A stretch of DNA of 64,000 nt from Branchinecta lynchi (lineage: Eukaryota > Arthropoda > Branchiopoda > Anostraca > Branchinectidae): contig JAKZAP010000021.1 of NCBI GenBank assembly GCA_023053575.1, positions 3,307,790 through 3,371,789 on the forward strand. The letters run 5' to 3'. Under the pieces are notes generated by a model, which was not told the DNA's origin, made no database searches, and saw nothing but the letters and a program-made list of their open reading frames with translations. The position numbers were made by a program, and so were the translations under genes. Of this stretch, positions 20,760 through 31,168 are shown one piece after another; position 1 is the first letter of the stretch; each line of letters begins with the position of its first letter.

Positions 20760-21240
20760 AGGTAGGAGCAGAAAGTTGAACTGCATCCTTTTCAATCGTA
20801 TACATCGTGACCGGTGAACACTTGGAACATTATCTAATATAACCTAGTTGGTTTTATAAGCTATCCGTAACTTTTCAGGATCAAAATACCATAGATGCCA
20901 CCCTACTAATTATTGCGAAACAATATGTCATTGTTTTACATTATCATTTCTTTCCGTTGCGTAAACACTTAATTCTAGGTTATAGTAATAGACCATCACC
21001 ATAGACCATTCTAGCATATCATGAAAATTACAATGCTTTAGCAACCGATTCTTACTTGCAAGTCTCTCTCCCCGTGACAGGCATGGAACCAAACTACATG
21101 TATCATACAAAAAACCACATACAAAATAGGTAGGCTACCGTACACAAACTAGGAAAAGTCTGACATGTCTCACAATTGGGTTCCGTCTATTGTCTGTTTG
21201 AGTGTATACCCTACCACTGAAGTTGTCAACCCCTCAACAC
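20760..21240 (+). repeat. Diverged direct duplication, left copy
   Basis: Matches 21985-22370 through 'cttg-aacattatc', 'ataccatagatgccac', 'ctaattattgc' and 'aagttgtcaacccctc'. A GGATCC element (21255-21920) separates the copies. Unrecognised sequence class. Confidence 0.65.
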
Positions 21241-21254
21241 TTTAACGGCTATAC

Positions 21255-21920
21255 CGCAGGTATACGGATTCAGCATGCCTCCTTACCACTACATCCAACC
21301 TCTAATCAACTTTTACTTATAACAAACTTACTTTTTCAGTCGGATTCCAGGCGAACTTTATGTCCGGGTAGAGAATGATTGTAACATACGGATTCAGCAT
21401 GTCTTCTTACCCTTGAATCGAACATCTAATCATGTTCAAATAAAACTTTTACTTTAAAAAAAATTCCGGTTTTGGCCGGATTCCGGGCGAACTACTTTTC
21501 CACAAAAAAAAATTCATATACGTATTCAACATGTCTCCTCATCCCTAAACTGAACCTCTAATTAACATCAGATTAAACTTTTATTAACTTTTATTTTTCG
21601 CAAATTTTCCGGTTTACTATACTTTCCGGCGAGAAAATAATTTTCTAGTTCGGATTCAATATGTCTCCTTACCCCTAAATCGACTATCCCCTTAGCTTTT
21701 AAAAATAATTTTATTCGTCCCTTAATTTTAAACCCCTCCCCCACCCCTAAATGTAGAGCTACAGAGCACATCTTCCAACTTGGCCTGTACTTTGATCCAA
21801 AGAGTCGTCACGCCAAATTTGAACAAAATATCTCAACCCTTTCGCGAGTTATCATGCTAACAGACGGACAACTATTACGAAGTCATAGGTATCCCTCCAC
21901 TTACGTTTTGGGATCCCAAA
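21255..21920 (-). repeat. GGATCC-element copy 4 (left-truncated)
   Basis: Ends with CTTACGTTTTGGGATCCC. Four subrepeats are recognisable. Confidence 0.75.
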
Positions 21921-21984
21921 AACAACAACAGAATGTCGAAGGGACTAAATTGACTTTGGAGATAGACGAGACAGTTGACTTGAT

Positions 21985-22370
21985 CCGTACGTACATCGTA
22001 CATCATACACCGTGACGAATAAAAACTTGAAACATTATCATATATAACTTATCTATAGCTATATAATCTTATATACTATTCAGAATAAAAGTACCATAGA
22101 TGCCACTCAACTAATTATTGCAATACTCCATTAGTATTTTACATAATCCCTTGCGTACAGATTTAATTAGTTACAGTGATATACCAAAGAGACTAATTTT
22201 CTTACCCTAAGATGCAAGGTAAAATGTGCACTAAACTGCACAAGCTTTTTGCCCCCCGTGCAGCCTTTCTTTTAACCGATTTTTCCATACATGTATCACA
22301 TTTGGGATTAGCCTTCTGGGTTTCACTGTACACCTTACCACTAAAGTTGTCAACCCCTCGAAACTTTCAA
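21985..22370 (+). repeat. Diverged direct duplication, right copy
   Basis: Counterpart of 20760-21240. Confidence 0.65.
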
Positions 22371-22484
22371 ATAGTTTTATCTCATGAAGGAATTTGTGTA
22401 CCAAAAACAGATTACATATACTTTTATCAGCTCATCAAGGTATAGATTGCCATTGAAAACAAATTCTATCTGTTTCTCAAATTC

Positions 22485-22620
22485 TATCCGACTAGTTGGC
22501 TACACATGTCCCCCCAGAAACACTCTCAGCAGCCGACTAGTTGGGTACACATGCCCCCACAGAAACACTGTCAGTAGCCAACTAGTTGGCTACACATGTC
22601 CCTATACAAACTTTCTTAGA
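22485..22620 (+). repeat. 45-bp minisatellite, three units
   Basis: Each unit contains the palindrome AGCCAACTAGTTGGCT or a close variant, followed by 'acacatg(t/c)cccc-cagaaacact'. The unit length is a multiple of three, so it reads as a 15-residue peptide repeat, but no gene context supports translation. A seven-to-eight-unit relative in the other orientation is at 33664-34020. Confidence 0.8.
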
Positions 22621-22779
22621 TGCGATTTAGGGGAATCTACGGATCTAGCCTAGCCAAATTGTCATACCACCATAAGATCAAAAGCCGTTGAAAATCAAGT
22701 GACCAGAGTGACACTCACGTGTTATTCTGTAATCTTTACCCATTGTTGACGACCCTGCACATCCCTGGACTCTCGCAAG

Positions 22780-24440
22780 ATGAACGACCCACCTAGAACC
22801 AAAGAACAGACATCACCAAGTATGCACGGTAAAAGCGGCCGTGCGACGACACCCAGTATGGACCGCGACGGAGACCCTTCGATGACAGCGTTGCCAGCCG
22901 AACAGTCGAACCCTAAACAGAAAAGCCCCTGTTTAATGGATGAACCAAAGCCAATTCATACTGACAGTATCCTAGATAAGCAGCCCACTCACAACGCCCC
23001 CCTGGAGGTTCCAGGAAGTTGGGATGATGATACCCTAACTTCAACAATGGAAACAGTTAAATCCCCTTCCCCTCAAAATGCAAGCATTGATGTCGGATTC
23101 AAGGTGGTGGAAAACAGAAAAACCAAAAAACGCAAAAACGACCAGGTGTCTGAAGCATCCCCCCCCCCAACCCTCCTGAAGCTGCAGGAGGGCTCACCCA
23201 TCCTACCGCCGAATCCAAGGCTTTTGTGAGATTCAAGCCAAGATCTGCCCAGCAGACTTTCGCTCCGAAGGACGCACCAAATATCAGGCTTTCGATATTC
23301 AAATCCCTCAAGTGCAACTTTATGATGAACATAACCAGAGACGGATCACTTAACCTTTTCTTCCAGGAGAAAACTCAAGCTGACAGTGCCATCCTACTAA
23401 CTACTATTGCCGGAGTATCAGTAGTAGCTGAAATTTGGAACCCTCCTCCGACCCCATCAAAGATTGTCCTCTATAACATCCCAGCATCCCTCACAGACCA
23501 AGACCTCAAGGAGAGTCTGATGAATAGCAAAGGAGAGACCATCCCAGTCACCTCGACAAGCCGTCTTGGAGCAGAAAGTAAGACTGTTCTTTTTGTACTT
23601 GATGGGACATTTAAAGTAGAGAAGGTTTTCCTTTTCGGGCAACCAAAAGCTTTCAAAGAGTATGGCAGCAAGCCGATGCAATGTAAAACATGCCTCAAGT
23701 TTGGTCACACAGCTAAACACTGTTCTACTCCCACATCCAGCTGCAAGAAATGTCTCTCAACAGACCACCTTGAGGAAGCGTGTCAGTCCCAAGCAAAATG
23801 TGCCAACTGTGGTGGGCTCCACCTATCACTTAACAGAAAAGAGTGCCCAAAATATAGAGAAAGGGTAGAGATCCTCCGCAGGGCTGAGAGGCTCAATATC
23901 CCCATCTCTTTGGCGGCTCTCCAAACAGGACCGAAGAGACAACATGCCCCAAGCAAAAACCAAGCTCCCCCAGCAAGCCCCTCTAGCAGCTGGGCTCCCA
24001 GCATATCTAGCACCCCTCGGGCAACTCCAACCCCATCTGTTTCTGTTCGGCTTTCAAAACTGTTTCCAGCCCCCCCAAGCACAGTCTCCACGCCTGGGAA
24101 TCCATCAACTCCAGGATCCCCTACTCGCCCGAAAACCCTCCCAGGGATACATGCATTCCCCGGTCCAACATCCCGACCACCTGACAAGAAAGACCAGCCA
24201 AAACCAACATACAAAGCAATCCTCCAAGACCACAGATCGATCAGCAACCTAGTGATGTACACTCTCACAACTACTTTCATCTCTCAGGCAAAAATGCCGC
24301 AAGCAGTTAAGGCTGTCATAATGAGAGACGTAGCCGAAAAATACTTTGGGCCAAACATCATCGACGAGGCAGAGCTGGAGCTGGTCAAAATCCTAAATAA
24401 ACATCAAGCTCTCAAATACCTAACCAACCAACATGCATAG
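22780..24440 (+). CDS. LINE ORF1 (gag-like RNA-binding protein), one frameshift
   Basis: Starts at ATG 22780 (MNDPPRTKEQ) with a low-complexity S/P/T-rich N-terminal part. The frame shifts at a run of ten C residues (23159-23168): the upstream frame stops at 23229, while the next frame is open from before the run to 24440, so a one-base change there unites them into ~550 codons. The C-terminal part carries three zinc-knuckle motifs: CKTCLKFGHTAKHC, CKKCLSTDHLEEAC and CANCGGLHLSLNRKEC. They are followed by a basic, proline-rich tail. This matches gag-like ORF1 proteins of I- and Jockey-group LINEs, which coat the element RNA. It overlaps the ORF2 start by 8 bp. Confidence 0.85.
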
Positions 24441-24766
24441 ACAGCATGGCTCAACCCCCAAAACAACAATAGTTCAGTGGAATGTCAGATCCCTGTCAAA
24501 TGAAAAAATAATACTCCTGCAGGAACACCTGCTGTCCAATAATATTGATGTAGCATGCCTGCAGGAAACTAACCTGAATGAACTGGTTAAAATATCAATC
24601 CCAGGATTTGATGTCTTCAGGAAGGACCGATCGTCTGGAAGAAAAGGGGGCGGTGTTGCCATCCTTATAAGAAAGGAAATCAAGAAATGTGGAATAACAT
24701 TTCCTGAATTTAAAGACGAGGTCGACGCTGTTGGGGTTAAACTATGGCAATCGTCAGACCCACTAA
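24433..24766 (+). CDS. LINE ORF2, N-terminal part (endonuclease)
   Basis: Starts at ATG 24433, overlapping the end of ORF1. Reads TTIVQWNVRSLSNEKIILLQ and later VACLQETNLNE: the N (QWN) and E (QET) active-site motifs of the apurinic-type endonuclease that nicks target DNA in LINE retrotransposition. GRKGGGVAILIRK is the next conserved block. The frame is cut at SDP-L by the nested LINE at 24767 and continues at 27372 in the same frame. Confidence 0.87.
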
Positions 24767-24920
24767 TGATGATGAAATGATGATTTTATTAACGCACTAA
24801 AGGAGAGGAAATAGTGCAGTATAAACAAAAAAAAGAGGAAAAAGTACACTGAGCTTTCAATAATGTAGTAAATGCACAAGATCAAAAAATAAACATTTAA
24901 AAGAAGAAAAAAAAAAGGGA

Positions 24921-26630
24921 CTAATCGGGTCTAAAAAATCTTCTTCCTAGATGGAGTGCGGAGAAATGGTCAAGGGCAGAAACGTGAAGATCCTGGGCAA
25001 TTGAAGATAATTTTGCACAAGGGTCAGAGGGCAAAAAAGTTGCAGTTATACGGGAATTCCTATAACGTCGAGGAAGGTACAAGAGGAATTTACAATACTT
25101 GAAATAATAAGTTCTGATGCGTTTTAAATCTTTTGGCCTCAGAATACCAAACATTCCGGAAAGGTTGCAGACAGAGGGAGAACAGAAACTATTATATAAA
25201 CTACCAAGCGCTTTTCTGTTATACCTTCCTCTATTTGGAACTATTTTTCCATATCCGACACGAATGGAATCGTGAACAGCCGAAACAGCGTTATCGCAAA
25301 TTTTTTTTAGAGACTGTGCTATGAACATGCCAAGCCATTTTACGGTAGGGGAATTGGGGAGTTTTTCATTTTGAAAAGAAATACCGGAATCTTTTGGGCT
25401 GTTGAATTTAAGATACTGACATTTATAAATGTTAACAGAAAGGCCAATTTGAGAAATACCCTGACAAATCGTTTTTATGTTAGATTCTAACCCACTTTTA
25501 GTTCGACTGATTAATAGAATGTCGTCTGCATAAGCTATGTAATTAATACTTAGGTCTCCAAGAAAAAATGTTGGCAATAAACCTGAGAGGCATTCATAAA
25601 TGGCACTTTTAAAAACAAAGGGAGATAGGACTCTACCCTGTGGTACCCCCTTGCTCACAGGAATGGATTCCGAAACCGCCCCTGACCATTTCGCCCGAAC
25701 AATCGCGTTACGGTACCAAAACCTTAAAACAGAAACAATGGAAGCATTAACACCCTGACGCAACAAAGAAAGTAGAGCCTGTGAATGTACTACATTATCG
25801 AAAGCTCCAGAAATGTCGATTGCACACAGATGAACGGCAAATTTTCCAACAGTCGCCTCCTTGAGAATTGTAGACAGAACTCTATGAGCATGGCTGCAAC
25901 TGAGTCTTTTTTGGAAACCAAATTGGAAGTCGCCGAACTGGCACTTCGACGTAATTTCTGGCACTAAAAGATATTCAAAAATTTTGCTAAAGATGCAAGA
26001 CACTGTAATTGGCCGGAAAGAGCTGCACTGGTTTGGATTTTTTCCTTTTTTTATAATTGACGTAATAGTTCCAGAAAGAAAACTGTCTGGAACTATAGAC
26101 GTTGCCAAAATCATCTGAAATAGCAGCTGTATGTGGAAGATGAGTTCGGGAGAGCTGAACTTGAAATGGCTAGAGCAGAGACCGTCGCTGTCAATGGAGG
26201 TGCTTTTCAATCGGCGTATAGCTTTGATGACTCCGTCTCTGGTGACGGTGTAGACTTTTGACTGATTCATTTTGTTCGGAAGAAGTTTTGAAAGGCGCTC
26301 GCCAAAAAAACGTTGAAGTAGGCCATCACTAGAGCTGAAAACACAAGAATAGTGGTGCAACCAGTCCTTCATCTGAAGTGGCGACGGAAGTGGAGGAGTG
26401 GTTTTGTCAGAACGCAAAACCGATGCCCAGTCCTTCTTATCAGTCGGGAAATCCAAACCCTTAATGCGTATTGACCTAAGGGCCTTTTTGAAATTGCGCT
26501 TGGTTTTTTGCTTCAGGTCAAAGACAGTCCCATGCATAGGGCGACCGCAGGCATTCCATATTTGGTACCAAGTCCGAGCACGGCTTTTAACTTTTTTGAT
26601 TTCCGGGTCAATTTTCCACAAAGGTTTCCT
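24921..26630 (-). pseudogene. Nested LINE reverse transcriptase
   Basis: Open frame of ~566 codons after a frameshift near 26630. It shows the ordered reverse transcriptase blocks: SFRPITVSCIFSKIFEYLL, then FQFGFQKRLSCSHAHRVLS, IDISGAFDNV, SKGVPQGRVLSPF and the catalytic YADD at about residues 364-367 (IAYADDILLIS). The frame ends in the C-terminal thumb and tail without RNase H. The clade is uncertain (CR1/Nimb/I-like). With its endonuclease in another frame and the 5' end missing, the copy cannot be autonomous. Confidence 0.83.
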
Positions 26631-27371
26631 TGCCCTATCTTGACACGCTCAAGAGGGACAGCCATTTCTTCAGCTTGTTTTAGACACCATACAATCTGAT
26701 TGTAATAAGAGTTGATGTCGAGACGGGCTGACTGATGGGGTACCAGGGTCTGGAGCAAATGGAAAGGTATTCTTATCGTGGACAAAAGCGTAGTTAGGTA
26801 CTGCAAAAATATCACTTTGTTGCACCTGTCCCAGTTGCGCTTTTCATGCCATTTAGGGGGAGTGTTATTCTGTTGGAGAGCAAAGAGTTTTGATCTGAAG
26901 CTGCACGAAATACACAAGTGGTCATCGTCAATATTTTCGGTATCCACATGGACAAGGCCATCAACTGCATTATCTGACGAAGTTATTATGTGGTCGATGT
27001 TTGACGTTCCACTGCCTACATTGTGGATATACGAGTAGTCGAGGTCTTTTGGTGCTATTTGGTATCCATCAGGTAGGATATCGAGTAGCAGCGTTGATCT
27101 AGGGGATGTTTTCAGAATATCGCAGTTCAGATCACCGGCCAAGATCCATGGAGTTTGTTCATTTGCGATGCTTTTGAGAACCGTCTGGAGTTTCCTGCAA
27201 GCATTGGCAAAGGCATTCAAAGATTGCGAGTTGCGTCGATTGCACGGTAGATACACATTAATAACTGCGAAACGATCAGTCTTGACAGCAATAATGTTAT
27301 TGTCTGAATAGATTAGATGGGCAGAAGCAGAGATGCCGCAACTAACAAATGTGGCTAATCCTCCAGAAGGT
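26625..27371 (-). pseudogene. Nested LINE endonuclease fragment
   Basis: Minus-strand frame beginning RPSGGLATFVSCGISASAHL at the truncation point. It continues through VINVYLPCNRRN, WILAGDLNCD and SNIDHIITS, the conserved N/D/H-bearing blocks of LINE apurinic endonucleases. It lies one frame away from the reverse transcriptase; the two frames overlap around 26600-26635, where a one-base indel would join them (the frames read IGQGN and RARKPLWK over the same bases). Confidence 0.8.
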
Positions 27372-30300
27372 CTAACAGTTATATCGTTCTATAACCCAAA
27401 CGGAATTAATGAAGCAGATGATTTCTTTCAATCAATTGCCCCTAAAATATGCCGAGAGCGTGTTATAGTTGCAGGAGACATGAACGCCCATAGCCCCATG
27501 TGGGGATGTGAAAAGAAAAATAAAGCTGGCAAGATGATTGAGAAGCTTTTGCTGGACTTCCCCGGGGTATCCCTAGCGACACCAGCAAATCTAAACACGT
27601 ATTACAACGCCCGATCGAACAATTTCTCTACGATAGATTTACAGATAGTGTCGACCACACTGCTGAATCAAATTCAGGTATCTAAAATAGATCCCCTACT
27701 GACTGACCATTTTGCCATCAGAACCTCGATTGGTGGCCTCCCCTCCATCGAAGAACCCCCTCCCCACTTCATCAACAAGAAAGCTGATTGGCCAAAATTT
27801 GAAGCACACTTAGAAGGGTACGATTACTCTCCAATCCTAACAAAGTCTACCCCTGACAAGCTAGCTGTACTACTTACTACCACCCTCTTACAAGCAGCAG
27901 CCCACGCTATTCCGAAAACAACGAGCAACTTCCCATTGCGAAAGAACAAGAAAAGGCCGCCGAAACCCTGGTGGAACAGCGCCTGCCAACTAGCCTGGAC
28001 GTGTAAAAAGGCAGCAACCAAGGCCTTTAACAGATCTCCATCTGTAGAGACTTTCATCGCGAAACAGAAGACAGAAGCCCAAATGAAGAGAGCTACGCGC
28101 TCAGCACAACGACAGTCCTGGGATAAATTTGCAAGTAACCTGTCAAGAGAAACGCCTGAGACAACAATACACCAGTTCCTGAACAGGATGAGTGGCAAGG
28201 GTTCTGAACCAGACCCCCTGAAGAACCTCCTGACTTTCGATCAGAAACACCTAGAAACCAACGAGGAGAAGGCAGAATTCCTTGCCGACTTTTTCAGCGA
28301 CAAACTTAATGAGGTACGTGATCGCGATGGCAGCGGCATAGTAGCCCCCACCGCTCTCCAACCTCAACCTTCCCACTCTCCCCCACCCCAACTTCGAGGT
28401 AGGGAATCCCTGACTGATCAGTTCACCATGATCGAATTAATTCGTGCCATTGAGGAATCAAATCCATCTGCTGCCCCTGGACTCGACGAAATACACCCAT
28501 CGTGGCTACTGCACCTCCCGCCCCCCTTCAAACAAGCACTCCTACATACAGTTAACACATGCTGGAAAGAATCTACTTTTCCAAATTCTTGGAAAATATC
28601 GGTAGTAGTGCCAGTCCTTAAAAAAGGGAAACAGAAGGACAGCCCATCGTCCTTCCGCCCAATATCAATACTCCCAGCAATCAGCAAAATCATGGAAAGA
28701 ATGGTCTATAACCGGCTGCAGTGGTTCTGCGAGTCCAACAACTTGATACCAAAGACACAAACCGGCTTCAGGAAGTCACACTGTGCTATGGACACTATTT
28801 TCCGCCTAGTTACAGCAATCAAACAATGCTTTGAAAGAGGACTCATTCTCATAGCAGCTTTCCTGGATTTCGAGGGCGCGTATGATAATGTCCGCAAGCA
28901 CAGATTAATTGCAAAACTGATCTCAATGGGATTCCCGATCCAGGTGGCGTCGTTCCTAGATAGCTTTTTAAGTAATAGACAAATAGCTGTAAAGGTCAAT
29001 GGAATATTATCAACACCCAGGAAAACAGAAATTGGTCTACCACAGGGGGCTGTCCTCAGCTGCCTGCTGTTTACCCTCTTTTTGTGGGACCTCAACCTAC
29101 CGCATGAGCACGGAGAGTTCGCAGACGACTTGGGATCCTGGGTAGTAGGATCAACTCACACGGAGGCTGAACAAAAACTCCAGTCAGCAATGGCAAAACT
29201 AGAAGAATTCTCAGCAAGATCAGAACTACCGCTCGCCCCATCCAAATCCCTTGTAGTACAATTCCATAGAAGAAGATCATCCACTCCCTGCTCCATCATT
29301 CTGAACGGCCTCCCTCTGCCTGAGGCGTCACAAACAAAGTACCTGGGTATAACACTGGACAGAAAACAAACCTTCCATCCCCACGTCAAGGACCTATCGA
29401 CTCGGTGCCTCCGTAAAATTCGCCTCATGATGAGGCTGGCGGCTACACCCTTCGGTTTCTCTGACAAGATCCTTCTTACTTTCTATAAGCAGTATATCAG
29501 ACCCCAAATAGATTATGGATTGATAATCTATGGATCCTGCTCCAAGACAACCCTGAACCAGCTTGAAACAGTCCAGAATACGGCCCTTAGGATTGCATTT
29601 GGACTTCGAAGATCAACCAAAACTCAGTTCCTCAGAGAGGAAACAGGAATTGAAACCATTTCAGCCCGCCGAGACAATCTGCTTGCCAGATATATAACAA
29701 AAATTGAAGGGACTCCCCATCATATACTATATAGCTGGCTTAGACAAGAACAGCCTCCCACCGGTCTCCCCATAGAGATCAAGCGGCTCCAAGCATACCA
29801 CCCGATCCCGCCAGCCGACGTTAAGCCCAAAATCAGCAGTTCTCCACCTTGGTCCCTCAACAAGCCACCAGTACTTCTCCGGTTTGCAGACACGAGAAAG
29901 TCCGAGCTATCTCTCCAGGCTGCCAAAGTGACGTTTGCGCAGTTACGGCATACCATCCACAAAAATCGCTTCCCGATCTTCGTGGACGGTTCTAAAACAG
30001 AATCGTCTACGGGGTGCAGCGCATTTCTTGAAGAACTGAACATCATAGCCCTTGAAAAACTCCCCCCACACCTTTGCATCATGTCAGCAGAAATCAGAGC
30101 AATAAATCTGGCAATTGAGACCCTGTTACGGCTTCCCACCATACCCATCGAAGCAGTGATCTACTCAGACTCGATGTCAGCCCTCCAGTTGTTAGCTAAC
30201 CCTGGATGCGAAAACGAAGATATTGATGTCCACATGACAGTACAACTGTCGAACGAACTCTTCAATAATGGTTGCTCCCTCGCACTCCAGTATATCCCCA

Positions 30301-30818
30301 GCCACATGGGGATCCGAGGGAACGAAGTAGCTGACAAAGCGGCTAAAGAGGCGACATCAGCCCGACAACTACGAACCCACCCAACACCCCTGCGAGACGT
30401 TCTACGCATACGCACCCAGTGCGCTCTAGCATCCAAGCCTCACCCAAAGTTCTCCCCATTCCGAGGAAAAACTGAAAGCAGAATCTACCATCGTATACGA
30501 GCAGGAGCAACTGGGCTGAACCACTCAGCCTTCGCCTTCAAGATACCCACGATCAACGGCCATCCCCCGACCTCACCCCTCTGCAGATTCTGCAATACAA
30601 TGAACGAAACACTGGATCATATACTCTTCCAGTGCTCCCATCAACAGATACATCTGAACATCCATAGATCCCAAGCTGTCTCCCTGTTCAAGAAGTTTCA
30701 TCTCAAACCTTCAACCGAATCCATACGGTCCCCATCACTCTCCCCCTCAGCCGAAACCTCAATCTTCAAGGCAATCATATCCTTCTTGAGGACAATCGAC
30801 CTATTTGAGACTATATAA
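27372..30818 (+). CDS. LINE ORF2, main part (endonuclease end, reverse transcriptase, RNase H, zinc knuckle)
   Basis: Continues ORF2 in frame after the nested insertion, giving ~1258 residues in total. In order: remaining endonuclease blocks (LTVISFYNPNG, AGDMNAHSPMWG, STIDLQIVS, TDHFAI); reverse transcriptase (SFRPISILPAISKIMERMV, TQTGFRKSHCAMD, FLDFEGAYDNV, GLPQGAVLSCLLF, catalytic FADD around 29120); RNase H with the acidic triad context (FVDGSKTE, MSAEIRAIN, YSDSMSAL) and SHMGIRGNEVADKAAKEA; and a C-terminal CRFCNTMNETLDHILFQC knuckle. No internal stop codon. All named catalytic motifs are present, so apart from the insertion and the ORF1 slip this copy looks intact. Confidence 0.9.
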   Translation, partial: LTVISFYNPNGINEADDFFQSIAPKICRERVIVAGDMNAHSPMWGCEKKNKAGKMIEKLLLDFPGVSLATPANLNTYYNARSNNFSTIDLQIVSTTLLNQIQVSKIDPLLTDHFAIRTSIGGLPSIEEPPPHFINKKADWPKFEAHLEGYDYSPILTKSTPDKLAVLLTTTLLQAAAHAIPKTTSNFPLRKNKKRPPKPWWNSACQLAWTCKKAATKAFNRSPSVETFIAKQKTEAQMKRATRSAQRQSWDKFASNLSRETPETTIHQFLNRMSGKGSEPDPLKNLLTFDQKHLETNEEKAEFLADFFSDKLNEVRDRDGSGIVAPTALQPQPSHSPPPQLRGRESLTDQFTMIELIRAIEESNPSAAPGLDEIHPSWLLHLPPPFKQALLHTVNTCWKESTFPNSWKISVVVPVLKKGKQKDSPSSFRPISILPAISKIMERMVYNRLQWFCESNNLIPKTQTGFRKSHCAMDTIFRLVTAIKQCFERGLILIAAFLDFEGAYDNVRKHRLIAKLISMGFPIQVASFLDSFLSNRQIAVKVNGILSTPRKTEIGLPQGAVLSCLLFTLFLWDLNLPHEHGEFADDLGSWVVGSTHTEAEQKLQSAMAKLEEFSARSELPLAPSKSLVVQFHRRRSSTPCSIILNGLPLPEASQTKYLGITLDRKQTFHPHVKDLSTRCLRKIRLMMRLAATPFGFSDKILLTFYKQYIRPQIDYGLIIYGSCSKTTLNQLETVQNTALRIAFGLRRSTKTQFLREETGIETISARRDNLLARYITKIEGTPHHILYSWLRQEQPPTGLPIEIKRLQAYHPIPPADVKPKISSSPPWSLNKPPVLLRFADTRKSELSLQAAKVTFAQLRHTIHKNRFPIFVDGSKTESSTGCSAFLEELNIIALEKLPPHLCIMSAEIRAINLAIETLLRLPTIPIEAVIYSDSMSALQLLANPGCENEDIDVHMTVQLSNELFNNGCSLALQYIPSHMGIRGNEVADKAAKEATSARQLRTHPTPLRDVLRIRTQCALASKPHPKFSPFRGKTESRIYHRIRAGATGLNHSAFAFKIPTINGHPPTSPLCRFCNTMNETLDHILFQCSHQQIHLNIHRSQAVSLFKKFHLKPSTESIRSPSLSPSAETSIFKAIISFLRTIDLFETI

Positions 30819-31168
30819 GTAGGCATGGCAACATAGCCCAGACGTGAAAAGGCAAAGTGGACAACTCCGATCCGATGCCACACTGAAAAGAAGAAGAAGA
30901 AGCTGGCTTCTATAAAGTGTTTCTGGGAAAACTCTTCTTCTTCCGTTAAGGATAGAAATTGGCTTACTAAAACGTCCGCCAGATAACGTTGATGACCAGG
31001 AAGAAAGTCAAGGATTTGTATTTTTTCTTTCCAGGATCTGACGACATAAATACTAAAAGGAAAAGAGAAAAGATAGAGCTTGGAAGAGTGCGGGGATTAT
31101 ATGAGCATGTATTATATATGACCAGAACCCGTGACGTTCAGGTCACGAGAGCACAGAAAATGAGATTG

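Larger units (their letters stand above)
24767..27371 (-). mobile_element. Nested, 5'-truncated LINE
   Basis: Inserted head-to-tail opposite to the host LINE. Its 3' end (left) is a TCATCATTTCATCATCA-type tail; its 5' end (right) begins inside the endonuclease domain (RPSGGLATFVS), the usual outcome of incomplete reverse transcription. The four bases ctaa occur on both sides (24763-24766 and 27372-27375) as target duplication. Excision with one copy of ctaa restores the host reading frame exactly. It is a different family from its host: it has YADD instead of FADD and no visible RNase H. Confidence 0.87.
22655..30902 (+). mobile_element. I/LOA-like LINE with RNase H, interrupted by a second LINE
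   Basis: Contains a 5' leader, ORF1 (22780-24440), ORF2 in two parts (24433-24766 and 27372-30818) and a ~85-bp 3' UTR ending in an AAG/GAA-repeat tail near 30885-30901. The extreme 5' end and the flanking duplication were not located. Gag-like ORF1, a FADD-type reverse transcriptase and a C-terminal RNase H argue for the I or LOA group rather than Jockey, whose ORF2 lacks RNase H. Coding sequence is well preserved, suggesting fairly recent activity of the family. Confidence 0.85.

Noticed and set aside
23783..24280. 165-codon minus-strand frame within LINE ORF1
   Set aside because: Antisense of the proline-rich gag region; composition explains its openness.
27824..30436. Several minus-strand frames of 60-142 codons within LINE ORF2
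   Set aside because: Shadows of the real plus-strand coding sequence with its RT and RNase H motifs.
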